Counted from the first letter of the stretch, positions 24,200-60,613 are shown. The stretch: DNA of 64,000 bases from Thamnaconus septentrionalis (GCA_009823395.1 CM020501.1:8553361-8617360), one strand, 5' to 3'. Notes: generated by a model not told the origin, from the sequence alone. Program-made: numbers and translations.

Positions 24200-24419
24200 T
24201 TTTCCTGAGGAGAAGAATCTGCCTAATAATTATGCACACCTTGATATAGGGCGTTGATCTCCTTAGGCCACACCCTCCCTCGTTACACAAATACACATCA
24301 TCTGATATGCATTATATCCTCTTAGTATTCAAATTTACACAGCTTGGAGTTGGAAATTAAGGATAAAATGATGATATGGTCAAAATAGTCACTTGCCTAA
24401 TAATTGTGCACACAGTGTA

Positions 24420-34176
<9,757 letters not shown>

Positions 34177-34560
34177 AATAAAATCATTCTCTTAGTAGAA
34201 AAAAATAGAAACTGTTGAGTTTTAAGTTTTTTTTTTTTTTATCTGATTAAGTTATACACCTAGCTCGGGCATTATTACAGTCATAAATGAGTATGGTCTG
34301 TATTGTACTGTAGATTCAAATCACTTTTTTTTTTCAGACGTACTGTTTAAAAGTTGCCAATGGTGCTGTCATTTTTCATTTGTTTCTTTTTCTCAGTAAT
34401 TTGCATTTTTTTTTAACATGTTTGTAATAACAGTATTTGTAATTTAACGTTTTTTGTAAGTGCCTTCTGTATGTAACATTGTTCTTTGAGAAATAATGGA
34501 AATACTAAATACAAATCAAAAAAAGGTTTAACAAAATTAAAGTTATATGATCCCTTTAAA
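34177..34560 (+). other. smox: smox 3' UTR (approximate)
   Basis: AT-rich and T-rich sequence after the stop. AATAAA occurs directly after the stop (34,177-34,182) and ATTAAA at 34,536-34,541. I take the latter as the more plausible polyadenylation signal, but this is a guess. Confidence 0.4.
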
Positions 34561-34870
34561 TGGCCATTTTCATCATGCTTAATTCAACAAAAGAGACTAC
34601 CATGAGCCTCCCTTATTTTCCCAGTTTTGTCTCTCAACATTTTCCTGGAAATACTCTATACTTTACTATTTTGGTGTCCTTTTAACTCAACAAGGGCAAA
34701 GCACTAAGTCAGTGCACGTGGAAAGAAAAGAAAAGCTTCCAAAGCCACAATACCTGATCCCAGCTGTCGCTTGTGCTGGACAACAGTGTTAATCCTCTTC
34801 ACTGGTCACAAACAGCCTGTAATACAGGAGCAGAAATCAGTGGAACTTGTTTTGAAAATATGTCTGCTTA

Positions 34871-34960
34871 TATATGACATCTCCTATATAGAAGGAGATG
34901 TCATATAGAAATACCAAAGATATTTTGGTATTTCTATATAAGAGATGACATGTATGGCTC
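34871..34960. repeat. pair of perfect hairpins inside a larger imperfect palindrome
   Basis: Hairpin 1 has 14-bp arms tatatgacatctcc (34,871-34,884) and its complement (34,894-34,907) with a 9-base loop. Hairpin 2 has 16-bp arms atatagaaataccaaa (34,903-34,918) and its complement (34,924-34,939) with loop gatat. The outer arm is repeated imperfectly at 34,932-34,955, so the whole can also fold as one long palindrome. Confidence 0.85.
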
Positions 34961-36430
34961 CTATATATAATTTACAAAGAGCAAACACATTTTATCTACA
35001 AACACTGGCATTAGTGCAGAAAACATTTTTGTTTTGTTTTGTTGTTTTGTTTTGTTTTTAAAAAAAAGGTCCTGATTCTCTTGGGATTTCAACATTTCAG
35101 ATAAAAAGCAAAATGTCAACACCCGATTTCTAACGGCTTGTCAAAAAGTGCAGTCGATCTATAAGTTCCGTGTAACACATGTAAATAATTCCAGCACACA
35201 AGCATACGGCCTCTTGCAAAATCTGCCCGCTAGAGGGCACACTTTCCTCAAAGCGAGCCTCAGTCACAAGGTAATTCCAGTGTAAACCGGAGCTCTGAGT
35301 GACGATTACAAAATGCTGCTCGCGGAAATATTGGACAAGACTCCTGCCGACCTGACATGATGCACAAAAATCAGGTAGACGGAATTACGAAATCGCCGGA
35401 CAGGCGGCGTCATGACGTCAACAACGAGACTTCATGATGATTCGGTCCCATCATGTGTTGTGTTCTCTCCCCGCTGTGGCTGCCAACGACCTGCCTTCGA
35501 GGTCATGGAGCTTCCTCCCTCTCTCCTGTCCTAACCATGGAAGCCCCCTTCCGCCATTAAAAAACTCGTTCAAAAAAAGATGAAAACCTAGCCATGGAAA
35601 AAATAAAATAAAACATGATAAATCTAAACGATGAGATTTAAGTCAAAATTTTAAGATAAAACATTTCAAAATTACGACATAAAAAGAAGAAATATCCTTA
35701 TCATGTGTCATGGTAAAACCACTCGTGGCCAGTCTGACTGACAGGGAAATGTAACTATGCAGAGGAAGTAGCAAGGCCATATCTCTGCTCTTATGTCACT
35801 TGTCCTCCACAGGTCAGTTATGCTTTTCTTCAATCCACTTGAAGTGGTGACATATGCTAGTGGATAAAACAGCTGATAAAGTTGAAAACATTGACCCCTT
35901 TTGCCTCCAAAACACGTTTTCATTTCATAATGTTCATAAAATACACAACAGATGTCAGATTAAGTCACTCTTCTTACTATTATTTTTAATTTTTGAGAAA
36001 AATCTTTGAACTGAAGTATATGTATATATACTTCAATAGTATAGCTATCTATATCTATATCTCTATTAGCTGCGCAATCAGAGCTAAAGTTAAAAAGGTC
36101 TTCGCATTGTCATAAAATGCATCTTACACCTAAAATTTGAAATAGAATAATGACCACAGGAAATCCAGGTATCAAAGGGAGAAATTATACAGAGTGGTAT
36201 AGCCAGGAAAAGGCTTCCAATAGACAGAACTGTTCAATTGTGAGTTTGGATACTTTCAACACAAATGTCCAAAAAGCAGTGACTCATGGTTTGTTGCGTT
36301 AAATCTGACAACACACTTGTCTAAAGGCCATTTTAATGTGTGTGGATTTTTCAATAGTCAAATAGCATTTTATCATTTCCAGTGTATTCAATATCAGTTG
36401 GCAGAGTAACCCTCTTTATATGTGTGTGTT
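34961..36430. other. intergenic stretch between convergent genes
   Basis: No exon recognised. It includes short T-rich (GTTTT)n near 35,027-35,060, a CRE-like catgacgtcaac near 35,412 and the CTCF-like motif listed separately. Confidence 0.5.
35227..35240 (+). promoter_or_regulatory. CTCF-like motif CCGCTAGAGGGCAC
   Basis: Matches the CTCF core consensus CCASYAGRKGGCRS at 13 of 14 positions (third base G for A). It lies in the tail-to-tail space between smox and fbxo41, where an insulator would be sensible. Occupancy is unknown. Confidence 0.4.
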
Positions 36431-36438
36431 TACCTATA

Positions 36439-36824
36439 GGCGACACGGTGGCGCAGTGGTTAGCGCTGCCGCCTCACAGCAAGAAGGTCGTGGGTTCGAT
36501 ACCGGGGCCCGGGCCTGGGACCTTTCTGTGTGGAGTTTGCATGTTCTCCCCGTGTCTGCGTGGGTTCTCTCCGGGTTCTCCGGCTTCCTCCCACACTCCA
36601 AAAACATGCATGTGAGGTCAATTGAATATTCTAAATTGTCCGTAGGTGTGCATGTGAGTGTGAATGGTTGTTTGTCTCTACGTGGCCCTGCGATGAACTG
36701 GCGACTTGTCCAGGGTGTACCCTGCCTTCGCCCTAAGACAGCTGGGATAGGCTCCAGCAGACCCCCGTGACCCTGAATAGGAATAAGCGGGTATAGAAGA
36801 TGAATGAATGAATGAATGAATGTA
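36439..36824 (+). mobile_element. tRNA-derived SINE, full length, copy 4
   Basis: The complete member of the family in this window. It has a tRNA-like head with a box-A-like ggcgcagtggttagcgc and box B ggttcgatacc, a conserved body with cctgggacctttctgtgtgg and gttctccccgtgtctgcgtg, and a (GAAT)n tail. The target duplication tacctata is at 36,431-36,438 and 36,825-36,832. Transcribed by RNA polymerase III in life and mobilised by a partner LINE. Open frames across it on both strands are not genes. Confidence 0.9.
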
Positions 36825-36840
36825 TACCTATATATGTATA

Positions 36841-36842
<2 letters not shown>

Positions 36843-36896
<54 letters not shown>

Positions 36897-36905
36897 GTAT
36901 ATATA
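36843..36905. repeat. (AC)19(AT)n compound microsatellite
   Basis: About 38 bases of AC followed by AT/GTAT repeats, just after the SINE tail. Confidence 0.97.
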
Positions 36906-36959
36906 TAAAACATTTTGAAATTGAAAAAACAGCTGAACGTACATACAATTTAAAGCAGT

Positions 36960-39900
36960 TTTATTGATGACAGCAGATGGGTGAAAATGGGTAGTAAAAC
37001 ATTTCCATCTATTGCCGTCATCATAGAAGGCTGATCATCTTAGCTTTGTGGAAGTTCCCCCCCCCATTCAGGATCCTTTCTGTCGTTGTGACAACACAGA
37101 TGAAGTTAATGGACTGATTGGCAAACCTGTCGACGGCATCAAAAATGACAAAAATACAAAGATCAACTGCACACTTAATTGCCCAGATAAGTGTTGAGGT
37201 AATGTGTAAAATACTATTCAGATGGACGGGCAGAGTACAATCATTCATACATAAATATGTACAGAGGTACATGAACACTCAGCCACTGTTTTTCAATTGC
37301 ACTGTCAAATACATGGGCGTTCACTGCAACAGAGGAAGATGCAATGTAAAGTGAGACATTAAATAATAAAATAAAATTGACTAAGGAAGCACTTGGCTTT
37401 ATAGGCAATGCTCCAACCCCAAGAAATAAATTAGCAAATGTTACTGCTGTATCTTAGGCAAGTGGAGAATGACTTACAAAAAAAAAGAAAAAAAAAAAAG
37501 AAATCTGCAGCTTCAGAGCAGACAGACTCTGTAACATCATCAGCAGGTCCATCTTCACAATAAAGCCAATGTAGTGTTGGAGGGAGCATGGAATCAACAT
37601 CAAAAACCGCAGAGGCAAAGCAAAGACAGATATAAAGGATGAGAATAAGGTCACATCGACAATGAACCTTAAAAAGCACTTTAACGTCTTTAAATTGGTT
37701 TCAGTCCTCCTGTCGGGCAAGATGTGAGAGATACAGTTAGAACAGACCTGACTATGGGTCACCTCTTCTCCAGAAATCCACCTCCCCTATGAAGTTAACC
37801 ACGTCTGTAAATAGTCTGTTTGACAGGCCAGGCAGATAGGAAGAGTGTTATTTCTGACTTAGATGACCAACGGGCTGATAAAAGTGTTCAGCAAAAAAAG
37901 TGCATCAATATATTTATAATGAACATAAAAACAGCACTTTTATAATAAACATCTGAAATATCTTCTTTTTTTAAACTCACTAGTGCAACAACAGACTAGG
38001 TCAAAGAAAGAGAAACTTTTTAAACCTGCAGGCAATCAAAGCTCTTTAAACATCTACTTATTTTCTGGTCACAGTAGCAGAACAGTTAAGAAGGCAACTC
38101 AATGATTGATGCTCAACACAAACATGCCAACATTATACACAGCGCTTTTTTTTTTATAGAAATAAATAGCTGAATTATCCTCTTCATAATAATTTCCATC
38201 TCTATATGAATCTGATGCACATTTAATATAAAGTATCTATGACACAACTGCAATTTCAACACTACTGTTATACATAATATAATTCTCTATATTTATCCTC
38301 CATCCGACTTTGGATTTACAGAATGAAGAGCTGTAAAACTGTTTTCCACCCAGAAGTATGACCTTAATATTATATAACATCAAATGATGGTTTCCTTTTT
38401 TCATTTATTTCTTTTTCTTTTTTTTTCAGAATTTGTCTTTTCTACAAACATTATATACAGGTCAGCTGAGAGCGAGGGTGGGATTGTCTAAAATTGAAAA
38501 TCAACAAGTGCTTTGTGTTGCGTGCCTTAGTTTTGTAAATAGCATTGCACTGGTCTACTGTAAATGCAGTTCGCTTGATGGAAACAGAGCAGCGGTTTAG
38601 TATCAATAATCAGTATTGGAAGAACATGAAGTGAATGGCATCCACGACTGATATCACACTTTAACCTGAAACATCACCCTTATATGCAGCTACACAAAAT
38701 TAAAAAAAAACAAAAACATTTTGACTTGCAGCAGTGACCAGCAGAGCCAGTATTTAGCCTCCAGAGCCTGCCGAACATTTCCACAGTAACGTGTCACGTT
38801 ATGGCTCTGTGATTGCTAATGTCCAACAGGGTTTGCTGTGTTGAAGTTCAGTGTTTTTTTTCAAGGATTGAACAGCATTGGGCTGTGCAATCGTAAGCAA
38901 ATAAACACCCTCCCAATGCCACGGTTCAGTACACTGATGGTGTGTTTGGCATCTCCGCTCTGGCCCAATGCTACTGAAACAAAGACTCTCTGAGGACACA
39001 GAATTGGAATTGCACTGAAATTGTGTTTATCAATGAGGGCCGCCACTAACGAGGATGTTTTATGCAGATTAGTCACCCGGCTTGTTCAATAATGAATTTC
39101 TGTGTAATCTAAACAATTTCAATCAAATTAACATTGTTAACCGTTTCCTGCCTGCAAAGAAAGACGACAGCCAGTCGATCTTTGCCATGAAAATGACTAA
39201 ATAGTTGGACACCTCTTCATCTCTGATGTTATAATAGATGCCTTCGACCCTTTTCATAAGAAAGCCCTCCTCTGTAGTGTAAATGCTTTGTCCCAGTTTT
39301 GTAAGAACAAGGCCCAAACCTGTGCCGTCCCGTGAAGGACAGCATTTTTTTCCCCCCCAGGCTGTGATGAAACATCACATCCTAACATAATGGTATTTTA
39401 TGTCTAGAATTCCCAGAGCACTTCAGTGCCAATAGTGTCACGTGACCTGGAGGACCAAGTAACTCCACAGAAAGACGTTTGGAGTTATCGCCTGTGTGTT
39501 AGGTGTACAGCAAGTATGACCACAGCAAAGTATTGCTACTTATACTTATTGAGATTCCCCCATCGTACCCCAAAACTCAAGTGTAGCGACGAATGCAGCA
39601 AATCAGACCTGAAAGTGAGTCGCAGACCTTCACCGTTTTCTGCAGTACAGCACACCAGCTGTGTAATTTGCATGGGAAAGCCAGCAGAGGGAGCCAGAGC
39701 ACACAGCTAAAAATACAAACAAGTCGTTTTCTTGTTTCGTTTTCTTTCGTTTTTGTTTTTTTTAGTCCATGGATAAGAACTTTTAATGTGAATGGCACTG
39801 TTGAGTGTGGTGACATATGAAACCCACCAGCTATATAAACACTGGAAACACGCCTATTGTGCAGTAAGAGCTGCTCGCACCCAATTGCCACAGCAAAAAC

Positions 39901-40869
39901 TGTGGGTTCCTTTTGCATTGAAGAGGCTCCTGTTTCTTTATTATTGGCACATTGGAGAAAACTAAACTGAAGAGATTGCGGGCGCTGCTATGAATGGCAC
40001 CACCTTGTTTTTTCCAGGTAAAATGGAAGAGGTGCCTTAGACAGGTGGACCAGACGTCGTTTTGAAATGCTCAGTTTGTGAAAGAAGCGTGAGGCTGAAC
40101 TCATCAGAACTGTCAGCTTTGTGTGTTAGTCCCTTGTTCTTTTTCCAAGTGGCGGCGCTCTTTATCTTCCTGCTCGGCAGTAGCAGGCAGTAAGTGTTGG
40201 AAACTTGTCCGTGGGTCCTCGGGAACTGTTTTTCAGTCATCAGCACTCTGCATTGTTCATCAGCACACGCATTCAAAAAGCTCCTGTCAAAAGACTCTTA
40301 ACCTTGTACTTTTGCAGAAATGTACTGTGTGTTCTCTTTATATTGTGCTCCTGTCCAGGTGCTGTCGGTATTAAGGGTTGTCTCAAGGTACATGTCGCAC
40401 CCTGAATGGCTCGCAGACAGTTAAGTGCAACGCTGTCACCCGGTACCGGGCCTTTGAAGGATTAGGAGCAGACTCTATATGTTGGAACCATTCATTTTTC
40501 AAGTGAAAGCAAAAAAGGAGGAAGTCGACAGTTCGGTTGGGATATTTCAGTCGCTGCTTGCCTCCGGACACATGATACACGCCGTCCAAACAAGCCTCCG
40601 ACTGATTTTCAGTGATAACCAGCGAGGGGGAGGTCTTGATTGCCTCTTCCTGGAAAAATGAAGGGACTGTTCTCTTTGAAGGTTGTTCTAGTGGAGTATG
40701 CACATGGACCTTTGAACCCTGGCAACCTTCAGCTGTATCTGTGGCTGCTGCAGATGTTCTCAGCCCCACTGCGTGGGCGTTCTTTACAGCTGTAGGCTTT
40801 TGATTGACTGGAATCAAGTGCTTTCTCTCTGGTGCCTCTCCGGGATTGGAGGAACGGACACAAAAGCTG
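36960..40869 (-). other. fbxo41: probable fbxo41 3' UTR (approximate extent)
   Basis: Downstream of the fbxo41 stop on the minus strand lies almost 4 kb without SINEs, long microsatellites or exons, ending at an antisense AATAAA (tttatt at 36,960-36,965). Mammalian FBXO41 also has a long 3' UTR. Other possible signals lie nearer the stop (about 38,405 and 39,935), so the true length is uncertain. Confidence 0.35.
39681..39694 (+). promoter_or_regulatory. CTCF-like motif CCAGCAGAGGGAGC
   Basis: Matches CCASYAGRKGGCRS at 13 of 14 positions (A for C at position 12). It falls within the inferred fbxo41 3' UTR. Confidence 0.25.
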
Positions 40870-54683
<13,814 letters not shown>

Positions 54684-54917
54684 CTGGAGGTCGGAAAGAG
54701 AGGAAGAGTGGCGAGAATGTTAATGAGAGGCCGCTCTTGAGCGCGCTCCATTATGGGCTGGCTGTAAAAATCAGGCTCATCCTGGAGCAACGCCATTGAT
54801 CTGCTGAGCCTGGCCTGTGGCCACTGCTGACACTCGCAGCCTAACATCACATGTATTTTCATCATATATGTATTTGTATGTATGTATTTTCATCATACAC
54901 ACTATATTTAAACACAC

Positions 54918-54922
<5 letters not shown>

Positions 54923-54953
<31 letters not shown>
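54923..54953. repeat. (GT)15 microsatellite
   Basis: GT run flanked by TATA-rich sequence. Confidence 0.97.
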
Positions 54954-54954
<1 letters not shown>

Positions 54955-54955
<1 letters not shown>

Positions 54956-55155
54956 CCATCATACTCTACAACCAGCAGCGCTCCCAGTAGACCACACAAC
55001 CTCCAGGATTGCACAAACTGCACTATAATGCACATCAACGATGTTCACTATATTGTGTTTTTCTGTTCTTTTTTTATATACCTTGTATATATTGCTTATT
55101 TGCTGCTGTAATGCTGCAAATTTCCCCACTGTGGCCTAATAAAGGAATATTTTAT
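54955..55155 (+). mobile_element. LINE-type 3' tail
   Basis: The sequence aaatttccccactgtggcct then aataaaggaatattttatct is a retroposon 3' end I know as very common in teleost genomes. Only the tail portion is present. Confidence 0.55.
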
Positions 55156-55290
55156 CTTATATAAATATAATATATACACATATATGTACATTTATAATAT
55201 ATATACACATATATACATGCATACATATACATGTGTACATATACATATATACTGTATATATAAACACATATATACATACATGTATAAAAC
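55156..55290. repeat. TATACA-rich simple repeat
   Basis: AT-rich tract of tatacaca/tatatgta words next to the LINE tail. Confidence 0.85.
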
Positions 55291-56189
55291 CCTTTAACAT
55301 TTATACAGCTGGCGTCCTGCTTATTCGGTATTAAATAAAAGCACACAGCTCAAAGCTCGGTGACAAATATGCTTTGCAAACAATATGGGACAGAGAGGTG
55401 GGGGGAGGAAATGATGAGATGCTGAGAGAGCAGCTGGATATTTAAACAACCAGAGGCGCAGCAGGGTGACGTTCCCATCATTCTTGGAGGCAGCCTCACA
55501 CAAACAAACTTTGTGAGACGGTGTTTTTCTATTCAGCCTCCACAGAGCAGCGCTTTTTTTCTTTTTTTTAAAAAAAAAAAAAAAGTTGCCTGTTGTCTGA
55601 TCAGAAGCTCTATAAGCTGGTTTTGTCGAGCCGTTGATGAAATGTCAAAGGTCAACCTTTTTTTCATCCACAAAGCACCACAAAGGGAACCAAAGCAGAG
55701 GTGTACTGCAGGAAGAAAAACACTGAAAGAGAAGTTAAAATCCTTTGGGGTCTTCTCGGTTGAGCTCACACTTTATCAATAAAAAAAAAAAACTTCACTG
55801 TAGCCTCTGACCCCAACAGATTAAAGTGAAGTGAAAAGGAAGTTTTAGGTTCATTTAAGGGTGTAAATAAGAATTTACAATCACGGTGTCAGTCCAACCA
55901 AAGGCTGGGGGGCTCTGCTTAAGTCACACAGACAGTCAGTCTGATATCAGCCGGGCATCTCGGCAGGTGGTGATCCGATGACACACACATTTAAAAAGTG
56001 TCAAGGCCGAATCAAATGTTCTTTTGCTTCAGCCAATGGAAACAGCAGTTTGAGGGAAAATATTGTAAACAAACAGGTTAGATATCCAACCCATCACCTC
56101 ACATTCCCTTCTTACTCAACTCCACCTGTTAAATAAGACTGAGCTTGTTTTCCAGTGACAATCCTGTTTGTTTTGCCATCATGTATCTC

Positions 56190-56202
56190 TGACCTTTGAC
56201 CT
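56190..56202 (-). promoter_or_regulatory. DR1-like nuclear receptor site
   Basis: AGGTCAAAGGTCA on the minus strand is a perfect direct repeat with one-base spacing, the type bound by COUP-TF, HNF4 and RXR heterodimers. One isolated motif, so its role is speculative. Confidence 0.25.
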
Positions 56203-59200
56203 TTTAACTGTCGAAACAACGCTGTCAGGAGACTAACGGGACGGCGCTGACCTCTGACCTCAGTGAAACCGAACGAGCCATGAGAAGTCTCCGCCCTTCA
56301 CCGCACACAGAGATCAGCAACGGCAGGAGCAGTTCCTGTGTCCAACCACCAGGGTGGAAATCTCCACGTAATCCACAATCAGAAGTCCATCCCACAGAAC
56401 TAGTGGTGTGTTCTCTCGAAACGAGGGCATCCTGAGATAAAAATAATTTAGCGTCTGGCACAGTTAGCCGCTCTCATCCACGAGCAAAAGATTGCGAGAG
56501 ATGACTCCAGAATGAGTCGAGGTGTTTGGAGAGCGGGGCAGAGCGGGAGGAGCGTGCGCGATTAAAGCACGCAGCCGGTGGCGACTGTGACACCTGAGCG
56601 GCCAGATTCACCTCTGAAATTAGTGCCCGACTCCCAGTAACGTCTTTAAACACCACGCTGTCAGATCATAATGGAGCAAACTTGGAACAGAGTCGAGCAC
56701 AGAGCAGGAAAACGATGCCAGCAGTTAAAGACATGTTGCCATGGCTCAGTTCTGACTATTTAATTTCCAAACAGCTGCCTCCAGGGACTGGGAACAGGAG
56801 TGATGTCAGCAAGGCTGCAGGAAGTCATGAACAACAGCAGCTTGGAGAAAGAGGCCAGAGGAAGGAAGTTGGTGATGATTATCTTCACGCTGACCACCCA
56901 ACGACAAGCCTTTTACATACTAATTATATTGAAAAATGAACCTTTTCAACCATTTAACATTTATATTGTTGAGTTTCAACCAAACAAAAATCAGTTACAT
57001 CAGGACCTTCCACTGTCTCCTGATGGAAACAGTATCATGAGCAATACAAGGTGTTATGAATAAATGTAAAACTGGACTGTCGTCACCATCAAAGCACTGA
57101 GCACAAAGCAATCAACTTTTGAAATAAATGTGTTTTACCATAAGCACAAGCAGCAAATAAATGACATTCCTGCCACTGCGTGAAGCATCTCATGAGGTAA
57201 ATGATAAATGAGCCCCTTCACTTCTCTTCACTGGGGCTCAACTCGATCTGCGAGGAAGCAGCCGTAGGGGGAAAAGATTTGCCTCCATTACTCAAGTAAA
57301 TAAATAAAGCTGGGATAGCTGAGCGTTATTTTGCACCGCTGCCTCGCAAGTACGCATCAGCCAGCTGTGCAACACGCAGCCCCGTCCCTGCTCGCGCAAG
57401 CAAATCATAATGCGTGGCGGATCGGCGTTTGCTGATGATTCTGCTGCATTAAACGCTGTTTTGCATGAGACGGGTCCTGTGTGTGAGAGGAAGAGACGCA
57501 ACCCCAGGAAACCTTTGGATCTTTTATTTCTCATTCTGACTGCTTAACCACCTGCTTTGACAGAGAGGTTGATTTAATAAGATAGTCAGGTGTGTTAGGA
57601 GGGGGGGAAATCTTCACATGAGCACAATGATAAGGAGAAGAGAAAATAGCCGGTAAAAAAAAAAGAAAAAGAAGAAGAAGAAGAGGTGAGCGGGTGCAGT
57701 GAGCGTGAGAGGCCTGCAGAGGGTTCAAGCTGCCGTGGTGTGGCAGCAGGAAGCTGAGGGGCTTTGACGGAGGAGCCGGTGTTAGCGGTGGGACTGGGGC
57801 GACAGCTTCCTGTTGTCAATCCCGATTTCGATACGCGTGCACGCTTCGCTCCGGCAGCGTGACTCACAGCGACACCTCGGAAATAGAAGGTGAAGGTGAA
57901 AAAAACCCCACAGGAGCCAGGGTGTGTTTGCATGCGGCAGAGGAGGCGGGCTGCCATCTTTCACGGCGAGGATGAGGACTGTGAGTCTGCAGCACGGAGG
58001 GGCCGGCAGAGGCGGCTTCGCACTGGATCGATGCTCCTCTCGCAGCGCTAATGCGCCCAGCGCCATCACAGCTCATTATGGCGTTCAGGGCCGGCGGCAC
58101 ATGCACCACTTTTTATACACTGTATATATAACAAGCTCAGCCTCAGTAGAGGGTCCTTTGGTACGCAACTTGAGCGAATTCAACAATCTGAAAAATGGTC
58201 CATTTATTTCACGTTTTTTTTTAATGCTTTTTCCAATAGGACCAAAAAGAGTCTTGCAAAACTCAGGGACGCATGCATGGAAATGGAAATTAAGGCACTA
58301 CGCAAATAATATCTAGATATCGGAGTGTCAAATATCACAATAAGCGATATTATCAGGTCGATATTATCAGGGCGAGGTTTGCCGGTGATTAATGTGTAGC
58401 TTTAGTTTATCAATAAATAATGGCTGAGACATTGAAATGCTGTTCTCTTCTTTAGATTTTCACTTCCAACATAGGACTTTTATACTTAAAAAGTACTTTC
58501 ACCGTTCAGGATAAGTATGTAAATAGCTTCACTTTTCCATGATCAATATGGTGAAAAATATTGCATATGACAGCAAATATCACAATGTTCAATAACATTG
58601 AATGGCAGCCAAAGCTTAAATGAAATACTAGATTCTACTTAAATATCAATATCTGTGCCATCCTCACTGTTACATACAGTAATAACAACATTTGCTATTA
58701 CTTTTTTTTTTTTTTTACACTTGATTTGTAATTGATGAATACAAATCTTACCTACAGACAGCTGAGACATAAAGTAATTACCTACGAAGTAGCTTTAGAC
58801 CTGGCTATCACAAGACATTTTCATGTTCTGCAAAATTACTGGGCTGCTATTACCAGGAACAAATATATTGGTACACACAATGATTTAATTATAATCAAGA
58901 AAATGCTGTTTATGAATATCATCTATTTATATTTCATAAAGTTTTAAAATACCGCTGCAGGGAACCTGAGACTGCCGAGATTCTGCCTGCAGCCTTGCAG
59001 ATTCACTCTGAAAAGATTATTTTATTTTTATTTATTTTTTTTGTCATCCTCAGCCGGCCAGAATGTGACTCGAGCAATCTGCGTCCTTGGAGCAGAGTGG
59101 CTTCAGTCAGCGGCGGCCAGGATTTAGTTGGGACAAAAACACAAAGCTACTCCAACCTTGTAAATTATAGCGCAGACACCGCGGATGTTATAATTGCTGC

Positions 59201-60590
59201 AGTTTCTTTTCTCTTCTCCTCGTGGAGATTTTCTCGGTTCTGAGTGATTTTCACATAATAAAACCTTCATTAAATGACAACTGCAGTCGAAACGCGAGGT
59301 TCCTCTCAACTTTGCAATGCTGACGCTGAAAGATCGCATGTTTGACACACTGCATTAAGAATCAACTGTCTCTCTCCACTGTGCAGGTGCACTTCCTCTC
59401 AGTACAGTGTCCCACAATAACCCACACGCTATCTTCTGCACAGCAGTGTTCCGCCCAGGTCAAAACTGGACGTTTCAGCGAGATAAAGACCTCCGCCACT
59501 CATTCATGTCAAGCACACCTGTTTTTATTTGTCAATATCAAATCAAACAAAATCAATGGTTTGTCTGTCTGATGCAGCTGCACCTTTTGAATGAAAAAAA
59601 TATTATTTTTGTGTCTAAAAGCAATGTTTCACCGCATACAAATAATGATGATAATGATAAAATGAATAATAAATAGAATAATAAAACGGATATTTAAGTA
59701 AGAGTGCAAAAGCTCTCGTATAACTATCAAATAATGGCGCTGGTGTCTGAACAAAGCAGCAGTTGCACTTTTTTCAAGACATTGCTTTTAAACGCCATGA
59801 TAAATGAGTTTGTTTTATGAAAGATTAAAAAGTTTCATCTTTCGAAAAAAGCAAAAAGCATTTACAAATGGCCTCAGCTCCATTTCTATTTATAAAACAG
59901 CAATTACAATGTCCTTGAAGACCTCAACCGACGTCTGACGCTGCTTCGTGTGCAGGGAAATAATGAAGAGCCGAGCCGACTGCGTCTCACATCTCCTCCA
60001 TTTAACAGCCGTAACAAACAGTCTGGCGTGGCAGAGACATCCAGCTAGAGAGGCCGTGATTAACAAGGAGTGATCCTCAGAGGGGATCCTGTTTGAATAA
60101 TAATCAAAACAAAAATTAGAACAGTGGTCAGCCTCCTTTAACAGCTGTCAACATCTCCGGTCATTGATTTAAAATTAGGCCTCATTAATGTTAAAGAGAT
60201 GAGAGGATGGAGGGAGTGTGAGCTTTCTGCTCCAGCAAAGGACAGCTGTCTGTTCTGACACCTTCATTCATTTGGTTTTTTTCCCCTTGTAAATCAGGCA
60301 ACACTGTGCCAACACAGCTGGCATGTTCGAGTATTACATACAGATATAAGCAGAAGGAAGGCAGCGTGTGAGATTGTAGGTAGCAGCAGCAAGGAGCCGT
60401 CTCAGAGGAGTAAAGTAGGAAAGATCGATCAGTGGAAAGTCCACACGTTATTGACCAGCAGCTCAGCCACGCTCAGGATTTTAACACCGTTTTGAAAAGC
60501 ACAGATGGCCCAGGAACATGGCAGAGGAAGATTTTTTTTTTTTTTTTTGCACCAAGGGAGACTGAATGAAATTTAACATGAGGCTCGAGT

Positions 60591-60613
60591 GAATCTGAAT
60601 CTGATTCTGATTT
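60591..60613 (+). repeat. (TCTGAT)n remnant
   Basis: Short repeat gaatctgattctgattt like the tail at 20,550-20,572. Probably a LINE tail left without its body. Confidence 0.5.

Larger units (their letters stand above)
22684..24417 (-). mobile_element. Tc1/mariner-type DNA transposon (DD37E), inactive, with nested SINE
   Basis: Terminal inverted repeats cac(c/t)gtgtgcacaattattagg mark both ends (22,684 onward and back from 24,417), each next to a TA dinucleotide (22,682-22,683 and 24,418-24,419), the target duplication of this superfamily. A broken transposase lies on the minus strand (23,186-24,199), and a SINE fragment with its own target duplication sits between the left terminal repeat and the transposase. 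The element lies in the inferred smox first intron. The DD37E spacing suggests the TRT-like group known from fishes; that assignment is from memory. Confidence 0.88.

Noticed and set aside
35581..35700. A-rich stretch considered as a processed pseudogene tail
   Set aside because: No upstream coding similarity and no flanking duplication seen.
36382..36913. Frames of 116 and 159 codons over the full-length SINE
   Set aside because: The same peptides recur at every SINE copy. They are translations of a tRNA-derived retroposon, not genes.
57782..58316. GC-richer patch with frames on both strands, checked as a possible fbxo41 N-terminal exon
   Set aside because: No C2H2 finger or coiled-coil similarity, and no splice phase that fits the 54,683 boundary.
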